Shown here piece by piece: positions 26,301 to 43,400 of a DNA stretch of 64,000 nucleotides (position 1 is its first letter; each line of letters starts with the position of its first letter). The notes beneath the pieces are model-generated. The model did not search any database. It worked only from the letters and a program-made list of their open reading frames with translations, and had not been told where the DNA came from. Source of the DNA: Brugia malayi (lineage: Eukaryota > Nematoda > Chromadorea > Rhabditida > Onchocercidae); assembly GCF_000002995.4 (NCBI RefSeq), contig NW_025062479.1, positions 17,542,721 through 17,606,720 of the forward strand. Reading direction: 5' to 3'. The translations under genes were made by a program, and so were the position numbers.

Positions 26301-27690
26301 TAATTACTCATAAATAGATACTAAAATACAAGATGGAATTTCAAAGTAGCAAAACAAATACCTGCAATTTCGTTAAAAGAATGTGCTTCAATATCCAACA
26401 TAATAACTCCTTTACGAAGACAATTTTTTAGTTGTATCAAACCAATTATCGACAAAAGAGTGATGTGTGGCTTGGAAAATCGAGTACCATCGCCTTCAAT
26501 TGTCTGCTCATACTTAATCCATCTAAAAATTTAATTGAATTCCAGTAGATTATGATATATTGCCTGAATATGATATATGTTGAAGAGTTAATTCATAATA
26601 CAGTAAATTCATGACTAATGTTTAGTACAGTTAAAATAAATCATAAATAATTTACCATTTTCATAAAAGGCTTGCAATGATAGCTACTTAATAAGTGAGG
26701 CCGCTTTATTTTTTGAACAAAGTTTCAAATACAACTTAACCTGGCAACTTGTTTCCATTGTCTTCTGGCTTTATCATCCTTATCTAAATCCAACATTTCG
26801 GTATAAATTAATGGAGTTTCCTCTAAATGCGCTTCCAAAAGTTCCCGAACATTGTGTATTGGACCTGGAAACTTGGAAACCCAAACAGTTTCTCAATTTT
26901 TTTCTTTAATCATAGCTCGTTGAAATTATTTGCACTTTTACAAGTAAAAAATACAAAATTTCTTGGGAACTAAAGTTTTTGTTGATATAAAAAGAGACAA
27001 CTGTAGATGAAGGATAGACAAGCTTCAGCACTTTGAGCTCAAAAAAATAAATTGCTTTGTGTCCGCATGAAATGACAATACGATATTTCTTGTTCATGTC
27101 AGTAGACTTAAAAAGAAACTTCACAATATCTTTCTCTTTCGAAAAAGAAAGAAGCTCACTCTCCGGATGATTTCCCACTTGCATAGGTTGAACAGTGAAA
27201 AGAGGATCGAGTAACAAGTCATCTGTAAAGAATATTTGACTATTGTCATTAGAAGGCTGATAAAAAAATTGAAATTTTAATTTGAATGCATGTTGAAGTA
27301 AATCTGCCTCTTGTTTTTTGCTTTGCAATAAATTAATTACAAATGAATTAAGACCAAATTGAACTAATTCAGTAACTTGAAAAGCAACGTTTTAAATATC
27401 AAATTATGTATGACATCTGTTCCAAGCGATATAATTATATATGCTTATATACTTCAGAGTAACCATATTCTACTTGCTAATATATGAAATAAAGAGTAGT
27501 CGATCACCAAATAAATAAAGCTAATAGAAAAATAAATAAGGAACAGGAATAATTAATCAACTTAACACGTACGTCCTCCAAAAACAGAAGGTCTTGGGTA
27601 CGTTTCCGTGATGCTTCTCCGGCGCATTAAACTGGACTGACTATCGGTCCTATTGCGAATATCTGGTTGACTACTACGACGTTTTGTCAT
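20315..27690 (-). CDS. SLC4-family bicarbonate transporter (NBC-like; nematode ABTS family)
   Basis: This membrane protein moves bicarbonate, probably with sodium or in exchange for chloride, to set intracellular pH. Exons (minus): 27690-27573, [27222-27160], 26864-26741, 26522-26362, 26174-26040, 25907-25834, 25641-25522, 25411-25280, 25107-24964, 24869-24730, 24562-24412, 24140-24007, 23916-23803, 23572-23464, 23320-23221, 22972-22824, 22544-22431, 22313-22158, 21703-21525, 21412-21340, 21234-21121, 21020-20889, 20698-20569, 20400-20315. Without the bracketed exon the sum is 2,889 nt (962 aa); with it, 983 aa. The N-terminal cytoplasmic domain has WIKYEQ and [16 protein letters not shown]. 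The membrane domain has [54 protein letters not shown] and [25 protein letters not shown] is near the end. SAPGE and HLFTF favour the NBC branch over AE1. The C-terminal tail is short and charged. One intron ends in CG instead of AG. Confidence 0.95.
20752..20818 (-). other. Possible alternative penultimate exon of the SLC4 gene
   Basis: This 67-nt minus-strand segment starts after the same TTTCAG|CTGGTTCTAA sequence that opens the canonical exon at 20698, exactly 120 bp away. It stays open and ends at a GTATGT donor in the same phase (1) as the canonical exon. Using it instead of 20698-20569 keeps the reading frame but replaces the last membrane segment and the [12 protein letters not shown] motif. 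No RNA evidence is available. Confidence 0.35.
27160..27222 (-). other. 63-nt in-frame exon of the SLC4 N terminus (cassette or constitutive)
   Basis: The acceptor TTCTTTACAG and donor GTGAGC flank 63 nt. The segment begins and ends in phase 1, exactly fitting between the exons 27690-27573 and 26864-26741. It encodes a hydrophobic-acidic stretch ([14 protein letters not shown]). It sits in a ~140-codon open frame on the minus strand, unusual for intron DNA here. Confidence 0.5.
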
Positions 27691-28972
27691 TGTTTCCGTT
27701 GTTGCTGTTATTGCTTGATGACCCTGAATTCTGCTAGGCTTTTATTCCAATCAAAAACTTGGTTAATCACATATCACGTGTGAAAGGTGAAAACATTACA
27801 TTTTTAATTAGCGAAATGATACTGCTAAATGGTATCACGCCACTATAACTTAAAATTGTTCATCACATAGTAATCTTTGCAACCCTACAGATACAGTATA
27901 ACTTGGTCTATTTAGCAATCTTCTCCTATCATTAACATTTCTTCCAATTTAAATATTATTTTGCTTATTTCTCTCTGCGTGTAATACTTGCGAGATGACA
28001 GCAACGCCCAATTGCTTCTTTCATTAACAAAAATAAAGATAAATTAATCAAAAAAGCAATTGACTTTTAAAAAGACCATGAAACAAACTTTTTTTTAAAA
28101 CAATTCTTTTGTGTAATAATATAAGCGGATCTTTGAAAAGATGAAAAAAATCAAATGACACTTTTGTGTTTTTCGCAATTTTAATATTATGCTTTTCGAT
28201 TTCACTGCATGATTATACTGTAAATGAAGATCAATAAATCAATTTTCTGCTTGGCGCAAATTGTTAGTCAAGTTGGTACTCCATTATCAATAAGGATTAT
28301 TACTAGAAACGTTGAATATGACACTTTTCCCTAATCTTCTACCGTCTCGGCCGTGCATGCCTCGAAGCAATAGTTAAATATTTTTAAAGATCACGAATCA
28401 TAATTTGTTTTTTTATTAAAGCTTCAAAAAAAAAAAAAAAAAAAAAAATGCAAGACACAAGAAATTTATATTATTTGGTCAGTTATTGAAAGCTTTTACT
28501 TTTACATTTTACTGGTAAGAGATGGTGAGTCATTTGGAATTGAATTGAAATAAAATAAAATTGTTTCGATGAACTGATAAGCAAGCATTAGTTTAGTGAC
28601 TTAAATGCAGAAAGTGCAATGATTTTTATTGCTATCAGTTTTCCTTATTTCCTCTACACATCATTAAGGGAGCAAAGATCCTACCACTATGACATGAACA
28701 ATTGTTATTAGTTCTGTAATTAATTCATACGTTAGTTATTTCAAGATTTACACATATGTTACTTAAAATTATCGAATACGATATAACTGCCAATAATTGT
28801 TACCATTAGCGATTTCATGATATCTGGTGATAAATTTATAAAGAAGAAATGATTCAAACAACAAACATTTTTCGAGAAGGTAGTTTTCTCCTTTAAAAAA
28901 ATGTCCTACTTGAATGACAGCATCGTGTCCCATTCATAAGCATTTCGTTTATCCTAACACTTTCAACAGAAT
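27691..28972. other. Upstream region of the SLC4 gene
   Basis: No exon chain is visible. A GAATTCAG acceptor-like site on minus lies about 30 nt before the SLC4 ATG. A poly-A run occurs at about 28,427-28,448. Confidence 0.5.
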
Positions 28973-28975
28973 TTA

Positions 28976-29723
28976 GTCCATCATCAGCGCTTTAAGAAAG
29001 AATATTAGGAAAGAGTGCTCAAGCTGTTCCGGTTTATATTTAAATTTAGATGGCAAATAGTGATACAAATACATCATAATAACTGCACCACAAATAAGCG
29101 GAGGTGGAACAACTGAACTAACAGAAACAAAAGAGTTGAACGGAAGAAAAGATATGATATTTATTATCTTACAAATTTTGCACAATTGCAATAAATTAAC
29201 TTTAAGAAAACTTGACTGTTCACAATGTTTTTTATGTTCACAACTCCAAATCCTTTCAATATCATTTGAAAAAAATGTAGTCGAAGAACGCTTAGCGATA
29301 ATTTGTATTAAGTACACAGGCGTAAAACGAACTAGATGCTGAAGATTTATGCTTCATTTAAAAATTTTGACTTACTCTTATATCATCATCTTCGCTTATT
29401 CCTTCACTTAATTTCTAACTTAAAGACTTAAAATATAGAACAAAAAAGTTAACAGAGAAAATTACCCATTCAGAGGAAAGATAAATCGTCTTTTTAGGGG
29501 ACTTACGACATTTACAGGTACAATAACCACCGACTACTGCTCGATTATGGCAAACTGGGAAGTCGACAAAGTTGTGTAATGTCATCGAAACCGATCGTTT
29601 CGCCCACAGCTTACCCATTTTTCTCTCTTCTCTTATCAACCATTTCTTGCAAACGACCGACTTTCCCTTCTCCAACGTATAAGAACCATACCGTGAACTA
29701 GTATTCAACCGCTTGGACATCAG
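28976..29723 (-). CDS. Possible small orphan gene
   Basis: I do not recognise it. On minus, an ATG near 29,720 opens a basic, cysteine-containing frame (ending GGYCTCKC) that meets a GTAAGT donor near 29,507. A later segment (about 29,117-28,976) follows a TTCTGTTAG acceptor and encodes a proline-led hydrophobic stretch (VVPPPLICGAVIMMYLYHYL), perhaps one membrane helix, then stops. Joining phases between the parts were not resolved, so this could be two fragments or chance frames. Confidence 0.2.
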
Positions 29724-29726
29724 CAA

Positions 29727-35250
<5,524 letters not shown>

Positions 35251-35332
35251 GGTGGCTACCGAAGTGGTGCGCCTATTCGATGTCGCCGTAGACTGCCTCA
35301 GGATATGTCTGTCTTTGTTATCAGTCAGCAAT

Positions 35333-38300
35333 ATGGATCACGTAAGTGTGCACTCAGCTTCAAATATCTTCGCAGGGTACTACCAGTCAACTCCTCAATA
35401 CATTCTTAGAAGATATATTTTTTGCGGTCGACCAACTATTCTTTTTTCATCTCTTAGGTAAAGGATGCGAAAGAGAAATTGGTAGCGGAAATTGAAAACT
35501 TACAAATTGATGACAAAATGAGCAGTCAGTCTTCATCGCGGTTTAATAGAATGCCAGAAGGATTAAAGCAGATTATAAATGGACAAAGCAATAGGTCCAG
35601 AGAAGAAATTAAAATGGAACGCAAGACTAAAGCTGCTGAAGCGAAGGCAAGAAAAAGTTAGTGTTCTTTCAGTTTATTCATAATTCTGATTAATATGAAG
35701 TGATATGCTCATCGACATTGTTGACTGTTATAGTTTTCGTAAACACATATCTCATCCCTACTTACAGTCCATATACAGGGAGTAACTTTAGACGACTTCA
35801 TGTTTTCGGTTTTGCAGCAAAGGCAAAGAAATTACTTAAACAAAGTAGTGCGTTTGCAAATGGAGAAAAAACATTAGAAAACACAGTGAATCGGAAAAAA
35901 GAATGCTCATCAGATGCTACTGGACAACAACATGTCAGTCCATTTAAGTTTATGAAAGATCCTGGAGTTCCGAGTGGTTTTCGATCTTCACAGCCTTTTA
36001 AAGCTGTTCATTTTGGTATAGGTATATCATTTATTATATCGAGTTGCAAGATTGGTTTTTCATGCTTTAAACATATTATTGAACTATACCATATAGCAGA
36101 TCTGGAATTAATGATATTTTTGTGAGTTAAGGCCTTGAACTTGTGACTGGAAATCATATAGTGCCAGCTTCGTGTACGGTTATAATGTATGGTGATATCA
36201 TTGAAAGAAGAAGGCTCTGAATGATGGACTTAATCTTGGCAGTGATAACTTCAGTGGAAGGTTTATTTATTAGTTTATATGGATGTGTGGCAATTTTATT
36301 TAGATCTAACAACAAAGGATAATGAGTGGGAAGAGGGCTCATCTAAACAGGCATCGTTCTGCGAAGTGTTAACACCAAATATACATCCTTCATTTTTGGT
36401 ATTTTCAAGCAGGTTCTTTTTTTAATCTTAGAAAATTATGTACAGGAAAAATTCTTTCCTATATAAAACTAGAAAAATAAGCATTAATTAGCATATGATT
36501 AGCTATTTTAGTGTTTGATGCAAGCTTCTGTTATAATTATTTGAATATTAAGTGCCGTGTATTGAGCGTCGGGACGTCTGATGTACTTGAACTTGCATTT
36601 CGAGAATTAATGTGGTTGATTTATTAGGCAGTAAAAGCCTTACCGATGCATTATTATATTCTAGATGTGAAACAAAGCATATTGTTGGTGTTGATGCTGT
36701 TTGCGTAGCATTTGTGCAGAGTTTTAAACAAGTAATTTTCACTTCGAGATTTATTAGCCCAATTTTTTTTTTCTTTTTTACAATAACTGAGCAAAATAAA
36801 GCTTGTGCAAATGCAAATGATTGTAATGAATCTACAGTCGTTCTAATCTTGATATACGGTTTCTAGACAATATCTTGTTAAAAATTTTTTGTCCGAAATT
36901 TATTTTATTTTTGTTAACAAAAGAAATCAAAGGAATTACAATTTTGTAATTTTTTTCAGTTCTTATCGGATTACGTTGTTCCACCAAATCAAGTTATGTC
37001 GCGTGATCTCGAGCAGTCTGTTCGGCAGCAGTTAAAGTAAATGACTGTTTTTATTTTATAAAGTACTGGAAGTCTTTTTTACTGTTATTGTAAAACTTTT
37101 ATTTTGTGTTGATGTTTTCGATTTTTACAGCTGTATGACGGAGAATGGAAAGCATTCGTTTCCACTGATGCTGGGCAATCTGATAAAGCAGCTGAAGAAA
37201 GAAATTAGTCAGCTGCCGGATTCCATTTCTGAACAAGAAGTACATTTTTTACTGATGCAAAATAAAATTATAGAGACTCAAATATAGTAGTTTTTTTTCA
37301 GTATCTTTATTGTATTTGACTAGTGAAATATCCCTGGATTCGTGGACAAAGACTCTTTGGTCTTTTACAGAAGTACGTATTGTGTAAATCGACAATTTTT
37401 ACATTGTCATTTGTCTATCTCACCAGTAAAATAAAATATAAAAATGCTCAAAATATTTAGCATGAAGATGTAGATTAAAATTGTTACGGTATGCTTAAGT
37501 ATTCTTCGATAATTTTCCATTTCTAAATTACGCCTGTTTAAATGTATTGGTCTTTGCCAATTTAAATAAGTTTTTCAGGGTAAAGAGCATCTTTATTGTT
37601 GGTTGGATGATTTTGTGCAGCAGAATTTCGAGCTTGCATTACAAGCTATATCTTCATTTTGTCTTAAAAAAATGAAAAACACAGTTTTTTTGCTCACTTA
37701 TTCATGGTTTGTATCCAGAAGTTTTTGAATTCGAAGAAAATAGTAGTTTAATGGATTTAAAGATCTCAGAAATTCTAAAAAGAGCAGCGGCGAATTTTTT
37801 GTCGAAACACCGTCTTCATTCTATATTTGTGGGCAATAGATGCAATATCAAGCATGTTTTGGAGTCACACGCGTTTTGTATTGAATTATGTTGTTAGGGA
37901 ATGTTTTTTTGTGACAATTATTTTTTAAATATCTTCTACGTTGAAACGGTATTTAGATGTGATGTTTCAGGTGTCCGGTTGTAGAACGGATCATTTTGGA
38001 TGCTCACAATGACAAACTGCTTTTTCATGTGCACGTTTTGGATTCGCCTATAGAGTACAAAGGTTTGTTTCATGTACTTTTTAATTCGAATCATTTTTCT
38101 GTTAGTTACATTTTTTCTTAAAAAAAGGTCTTTTGTGCAGTGATTTATTATTATTATTTTATAGGAAAACAACTAGTGAAGACATTATGTGAACGGAAGA
38201 TTCCGTGCAGTTATGGTATGCTTTCTTCAGTTGGTTATCTGATGAAAGAGGTTAGCTGTTTCTCAATAAATGTTTAGACTTAAATACTGTGTATTTAAGG

Positions 38301-38958
38301 TTTCTTAAAATAAGGTCTCTTAAAAATGAGGAAAATGCAATAGAAATATTAAAAGCTTAATAATTATGAAAGGTTTTTTGTCGGAAATATTGTAACTAAA
38401 TGTTCCATTAGGAAGCAGACATCAGTCCATCAATAATTTCATAATTTATATAGGTGCTTTTAAAATTTAGAATCAATCTTACGTCCTTATTTATCGTTAC
38501 AGTGTCATATGGTTTTGTTGGGTTGTTCGGCGATTTTATCAAACGGATTCGTAGTGGCAGAACGTGGCACTAGTCAAATAGCATTAGTAGCTTCCGCTTC
38601 GAATATTCCAGTTATGATTGCTGCACAAACATGCAAATTTGTTGATCGGGCGAGTTCCATTTCTATTGACCAATTTCTGTTTTTGTGTCATCTAAAGTTT
38701 CATTCATTACAGCGTGAGATTTTTCCGGTTTTGTAGATTTATACAGGCATATTGTTCTCTCTTATTAGCAACCGTTGTACCTATTTACAGGTGCAATCAT
38801 TTTCCCATGGTATTCATGAAGTAAATAATTTGATGGGTGAAAGAAAGGAAGTTGTAGCTGCTGACTTGATAACTGCATTGGTTACGGAATTACGCATATT
38901 GCCTCCGAGCTCAGCTCCTGCTGTATTAAAGGCTAAACAGTTAGCTACTGATTCATGA
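35333..38958 (+). CDS. EIF2B4: Translation initiation factor eIF2B subunit delta
   Basis: This is a regulatory subunit of the eIF2B guanine-nucleotide exchange factor, which recycles eIF2-GDP and senses phosphorylated eIF2alpha in the cytosol. Twelve exons: 35333-35341, 35458-35656, 35818-36021, 36304-36412, 36665-36731, 36960-37036, 37131-37239, 37579-37706, 37971-38062, 38165-38250, 38503-38649 and 38791-38958. Their sum is 1,395 nt (464 aa), a little shorter than human. The N-terminal ~130 residues are lysine-rich and low complexity. The C-terminal Rossmann-like domain shows VPPNQVMSRDL, NGFVVAERGTSQIALVA, NIPVMIAAQTCKFVDRV and TELRILPPSSAPAVLK, aligning without gaps over several blocks with animal delta subunits. 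The first coding exon is only Met-Asp-His before a GTAAGT donor. The last intron has a GC donor (CGG|GCGAGT), needed to keep the conserved CKFVDRVQ junction. Confidence 0.93.
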
Positions 38959-40476
38959 ATTGGTTTGGTTTAATATTATGTCTTACATATGGTTTTTTCT
39001 GTTTCTTTGTTCTTTTTTGCAATTATTAGTCTTGCATCAGTATTAAATCTAGTTTTTGCCAACTGACCATTTTATATCTTTCAAAAAACTTATTTCTTTT
39101 GAGTTTCACTAAAAAAACTTCTCAAGTGTTATAACTTCTACTTATCTAAATTCTCATATTGCTAGTAAAGGGTTTTATTTATATGACATTAACCAAGTAT
39201 TGTAAATGAGTTATCTAAAACATCTATTATATCAATATTTTCCATATTTGATCATATATGATTGATTGAAATTTTTTACTTTTAGTTGGAATTCTGATGG
39301 CAGCCTTATGTCTTCCTGGATTGGACTTCACGACCATTTTAGAAGTCTAAAAAACTCTGCCTTGTCTACGAAAAAATTTTACTTTGTAATTATCTTACAT
39401 ATGACAGAAGCTTTTAGTCATCGTTTTCTTAAATATAGTTCGATCAGAAAACTTCTATCAGTAGTGTGGAATATTTTTTGCTTAATAAAGCTATTTTTAT
39501 AATGTCTGTACCTCCATTGTTTTACGCTTTCATTGTTGTAATAAAAATGGGAAGGATTTTTTTATTACATGTTCGCTGCTGTCAGCATAACAGTATGTTT
39601 ATTTTCAAACTGTAATTATCTTAGAGAAATAATTTTGTTGGTTGATTTTATGTGATTTGAATCAGTTTCAGGTGGTTTCATTCTCCTTGATAAATCATGT
39701 TAAGGATTAATGTTAAAGCGAATCTACTAAGTAGCTTTAAATAGGAGACTGAAGATACTGATGTCAGTGGATGAAGGCTACAATATGCATTGCTGACAAA
39801 GAGTGCTGAATTGTTATTTTGGGTCCACATATTCATTGAAATGTTTGTGCTGCAATAAAACAAAACCAGCTAACAAAATGAAAAAAATATGCATATTATA
39901 AATATGGTGGTCAACTGTAGATAAGAATGTTGGGTGTGGAGATAGTGTTGCATCGTCAGTATTATTTGCTATGTTGCTTGAAAAATTCACTATTGATTTG
40001 TGTTGTAGGACAGTTATTCGAGATGACGCTTTATCTTCTGAACCAATGGAAGAATCAACCCGGTGGAGCTCAAAATGCAAGTGCGTTGTGGTCCATATTT
40101 ACATTCTTGACCTTGCGGATTTTATATTAATTTCATGTATTCAAGAAGTAGAAAGTTTAAGGCATTGGTGTGTGGTCTTGTTCTAACTGGTTTAAACCTT
40201 ATATTCATCAAAATAGCATAATGAGCAAAATGTACCACAGAATATATGGATGTTAACCAAAGCAAATTCACATTTAACATGTTGACAAATAGTTATTAAT
40301 AATTATGTTAAGTATTAGGTTTGCAAAACATGAAGGAAGTTTCTGTATACTATTTTAATCAGTAGGAATGAATTATATGTTTACGGCAAAAGTATACTGA
40401 AATCATAAATAAGGAATAAACAGTTGATCGATTACCTTAAAATAAGTTTTAAGGAAAGTCTTTTTTTTAAATTCAG
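38959..40476 (+). other. Region between eIF2B delta and RPN2; RPN2 first exon not located
   Basis: It holds the eIF2B delta 3' UTR (AATAAA at 39484-39489 is a distant candidate) and must hold the RPN2 start exon, which should end in phase 1 before the acceptor at 40,475-40,476. Candidates ending in G|GT (for example an ATG near 40,022 or 40,135) give unconvincing N termini. Confidence 0.5.
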
Positions 40477-43400
40477 GTGCATTTTTGCTTGCTTTGAAAA
40501 GTGAGCATTCGTCGATGCGCGAAAAGGAACTGATCATTGAGGTATTGGATGACTGGGATGTTCTGACACCAACTTGGTTTGAAGTGGCCGACTATCTAAG
40601 CGTCATCGAAGGACTTCATGAAGATGAGCATTTTAAACAGCGTTATCTTGCTGCTCTTCTAGCTTCCAAGGTCACCTTTCACTTTTTTTTTTTCCATTAT
40701 CTTAACGTTCTCTTTTCTTTTTCGAATACCCACGACTGATTTCAGGTTGCTTTTTGTTTGGGCGACTATAATGGTGCGTTGCAACTTGCTTTAGCGGCTG
40801 AAGATAAATTCCAACTCACGCCACGGTCACCTTCGATTCTTGTTGGCTCGCAAGATGAGCAGGTATGAAATTCATTGTTTTTCGTCCCTCTTTTTCTTTT
40901 TTTTTTTTTAACGAGAAAATAGATTTCATTGTTTCGCTTCTTTTCTTTTTTTTAATGAGAAAATAGACTTTATGGATGCACTTTTCTATGCAATATTTAT
41001 GAAAGGGGCTTGGGTATTGTTTGGCTAAGAATAAATTCAGTAATATTTTACTGGTATTGAGTTTGAACATGTAGCCTTAGCTGTTGACGAGGCATGGCGG
41101 TGAATACACTTTTTTGGAAATTTGAGCATGTAAGAAGTACTTTTAGTGACGAGCATTTTTTTATTTCAGTATGTGAATAAAATAATCGAGCATGCGCTGG
41201 ATACATATAAACAAGCTAAGCGTAATGAAGATGAAATAGATCCTCGGCTGGAAAAACTCATTAATCGACTTTTCGAGAGAAACATGAAAAGACGAGAACT
41301 GAGATATGTGATTGGACTTGCACTGGATACGCGTAGAACGGATATGATTTTAGTCGCTATAAAGGTCAAACAATGTTGAAAGCAGTTGATTTTTAGATCC
41401 CTTCCATAATTTTCTGAACTTAGATCTAATTTTCCGTCAAATGAAAGAATAAAAGTATACATTTTACACAATTTTATATGAAAATATGATTGTAGAGCTA
41501 ACATGCTTTTGAATTTTGAATATTAGAGTTATTATCTATTTAGATGTAGCTATAAACTGGGTGAATACAAAAGATGTTTTCTTTTTTTTTTTTTTGAGTT
41601 GTCACTATGGCTTCATTGTAGCATTAAATGTTGCTAGCTACCCTATATATTAATGTTTTTGTCATCAGTATATCTTTAAGAATCAAATAATTCTAGTCTG
41701 TCATTAGTAATAAAATTGCAGGCTACTGATGATCAGGCAGCTTTGTTAACCGAAACTGTAGCGAAAGTATTGGAGTCACAAATGGATCGTGCTTTTCGAA
41801 GTATAGTTTTGGATTTGCTACTTCGTCTGTTTGCTGAACTGGAAGAGCCCGACTTTGTTTCCATGTGCCAATGTTTGATCAAACTTGAAAAACCAAATGA
41901 TGTTGCGGATATTCTGCAGCGATTGGTTTCCAATAAGGTATCAGCTTTTCATGCAAAATAAGTTTATTTGATGAATTCTTTGCAGTCAGTTGTTGTTCGA
42001 ATGATCCTCTGACATAAAAGATTATGTTTTGTGAATTAAACGAGAATTTCAATATTTTCTGAGCTGCAATTAATCCATTTAATCATGTGTTTCTTTATTG
42101 AAAAATTCAATAACTGAGTTTTAACATAAATATCTGAAAGTAAAACATATTATTAGTTTTGTTGTATCTACCTTATGGATTGTAAACTTATAGCTGCTGA
42201 GTTATAACCAGTAGACCGATTCGTTAGTGACGACATCAATTTTGTTTTAACTCACATTTTATGTTATTTTATAAAATCTCACTTCAGGGTGACAGTGGTG
42301 TATTATTAGCATATCAGATTGCTTTTGATTTGTATGAGAATGCTTCGCAGCAATTTATCAGTAAAATAGAACAATCTCTCATAGACAGCACTCCGATAGA
42401 TGCACCAACAACGAGTAATGCGTTGATACAGCCTATGGAAATTACCACTGAAGGAAAAATGTTAGTTTGTTAGAATATTTTCTTACGGGATGTAGTTTTC
42501 GTTATAAATTCGTGTTGAAGTTTAGTTTTCCATTCAGATTCTTTTCCAATGATTTTTTTTTTAACGAACAGAGAGCCTAGTAGAAACACTGCCGTAATTG
42601 CTTCGAAAGCTACTACTGTTAATAAAGAAACGGAAGAAGGAAAGAACGATGAACACTCGAAGGATACGTCCTCATCTGAATCAATGGAGGAGAAAGAGTA
42701 AGTTTTTTCTTATTTCAAATTTAAGAGTCTTTGGGAAATAAGATTTCAATTTTTGGAGAGATAATTTTGAGCTAGTGTTGGGGCAGGCACCAACTGATCG
42801 GTTAGCTAGTGGGGACTAGTTGCAGTAAGCGTAGAGGTTAAATTTATCTCAGCAATAGCAAATTCTAGGAAGCAGAAAAGGAGCAATCCTGAAATCAAGT
42901 CTTGTGAAGATGCCGTTGCTGGTGGTTCTTCCAGCACAATAGGTGATGGGGCAAAAATGATGGTAATGGATGCATCATTTCCAGAAAAATCGAAAATAAA
43001 GGTACCAACTTTGCAAATACAAAAGATTTGGACAAGACACTTCGAAAAAGCAAATAATATATACATTTCATTTTTGGGCGGAAATTAATTTGAAGCGAAT
43101 TTTAGGGAATGAATTTTGGCATTCGTACCATTTTTCTTTCTTTGTTTACACGGCAGCTGTTCTTTTGATTTTTCTTCGCAAAGAATTACTCATTTTTCGG
43201 TTATGTTTAAAATTTCTTATCGTCTCAAAATTTCCTTTAATTTATTTGGATTTATTTCAGGATAAGGTAATCTGTGAACGTTTGCGATCAATTTTGCGTG
43301 GCGAGCAAACTATCAAGCATCATATGCAGTTTCTTATAAAAAATAATCACACTGATATGCTAATTTTAAAACAAATAAAGGAAAGCGTACGAACAGCATC

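Noticed and set aside
35252..35332. N-terminal extension of eIF2B delta upstream of MDH
   Set aside because: It is open in frame but has no ATG; the first ATG is at 35333.
37709..37897. Open frame inside the eIF2B delta gene
   Set aside because: Joining 37706 to 37971 aligns gap-free with animal delta subunits, so this segment is intronic.
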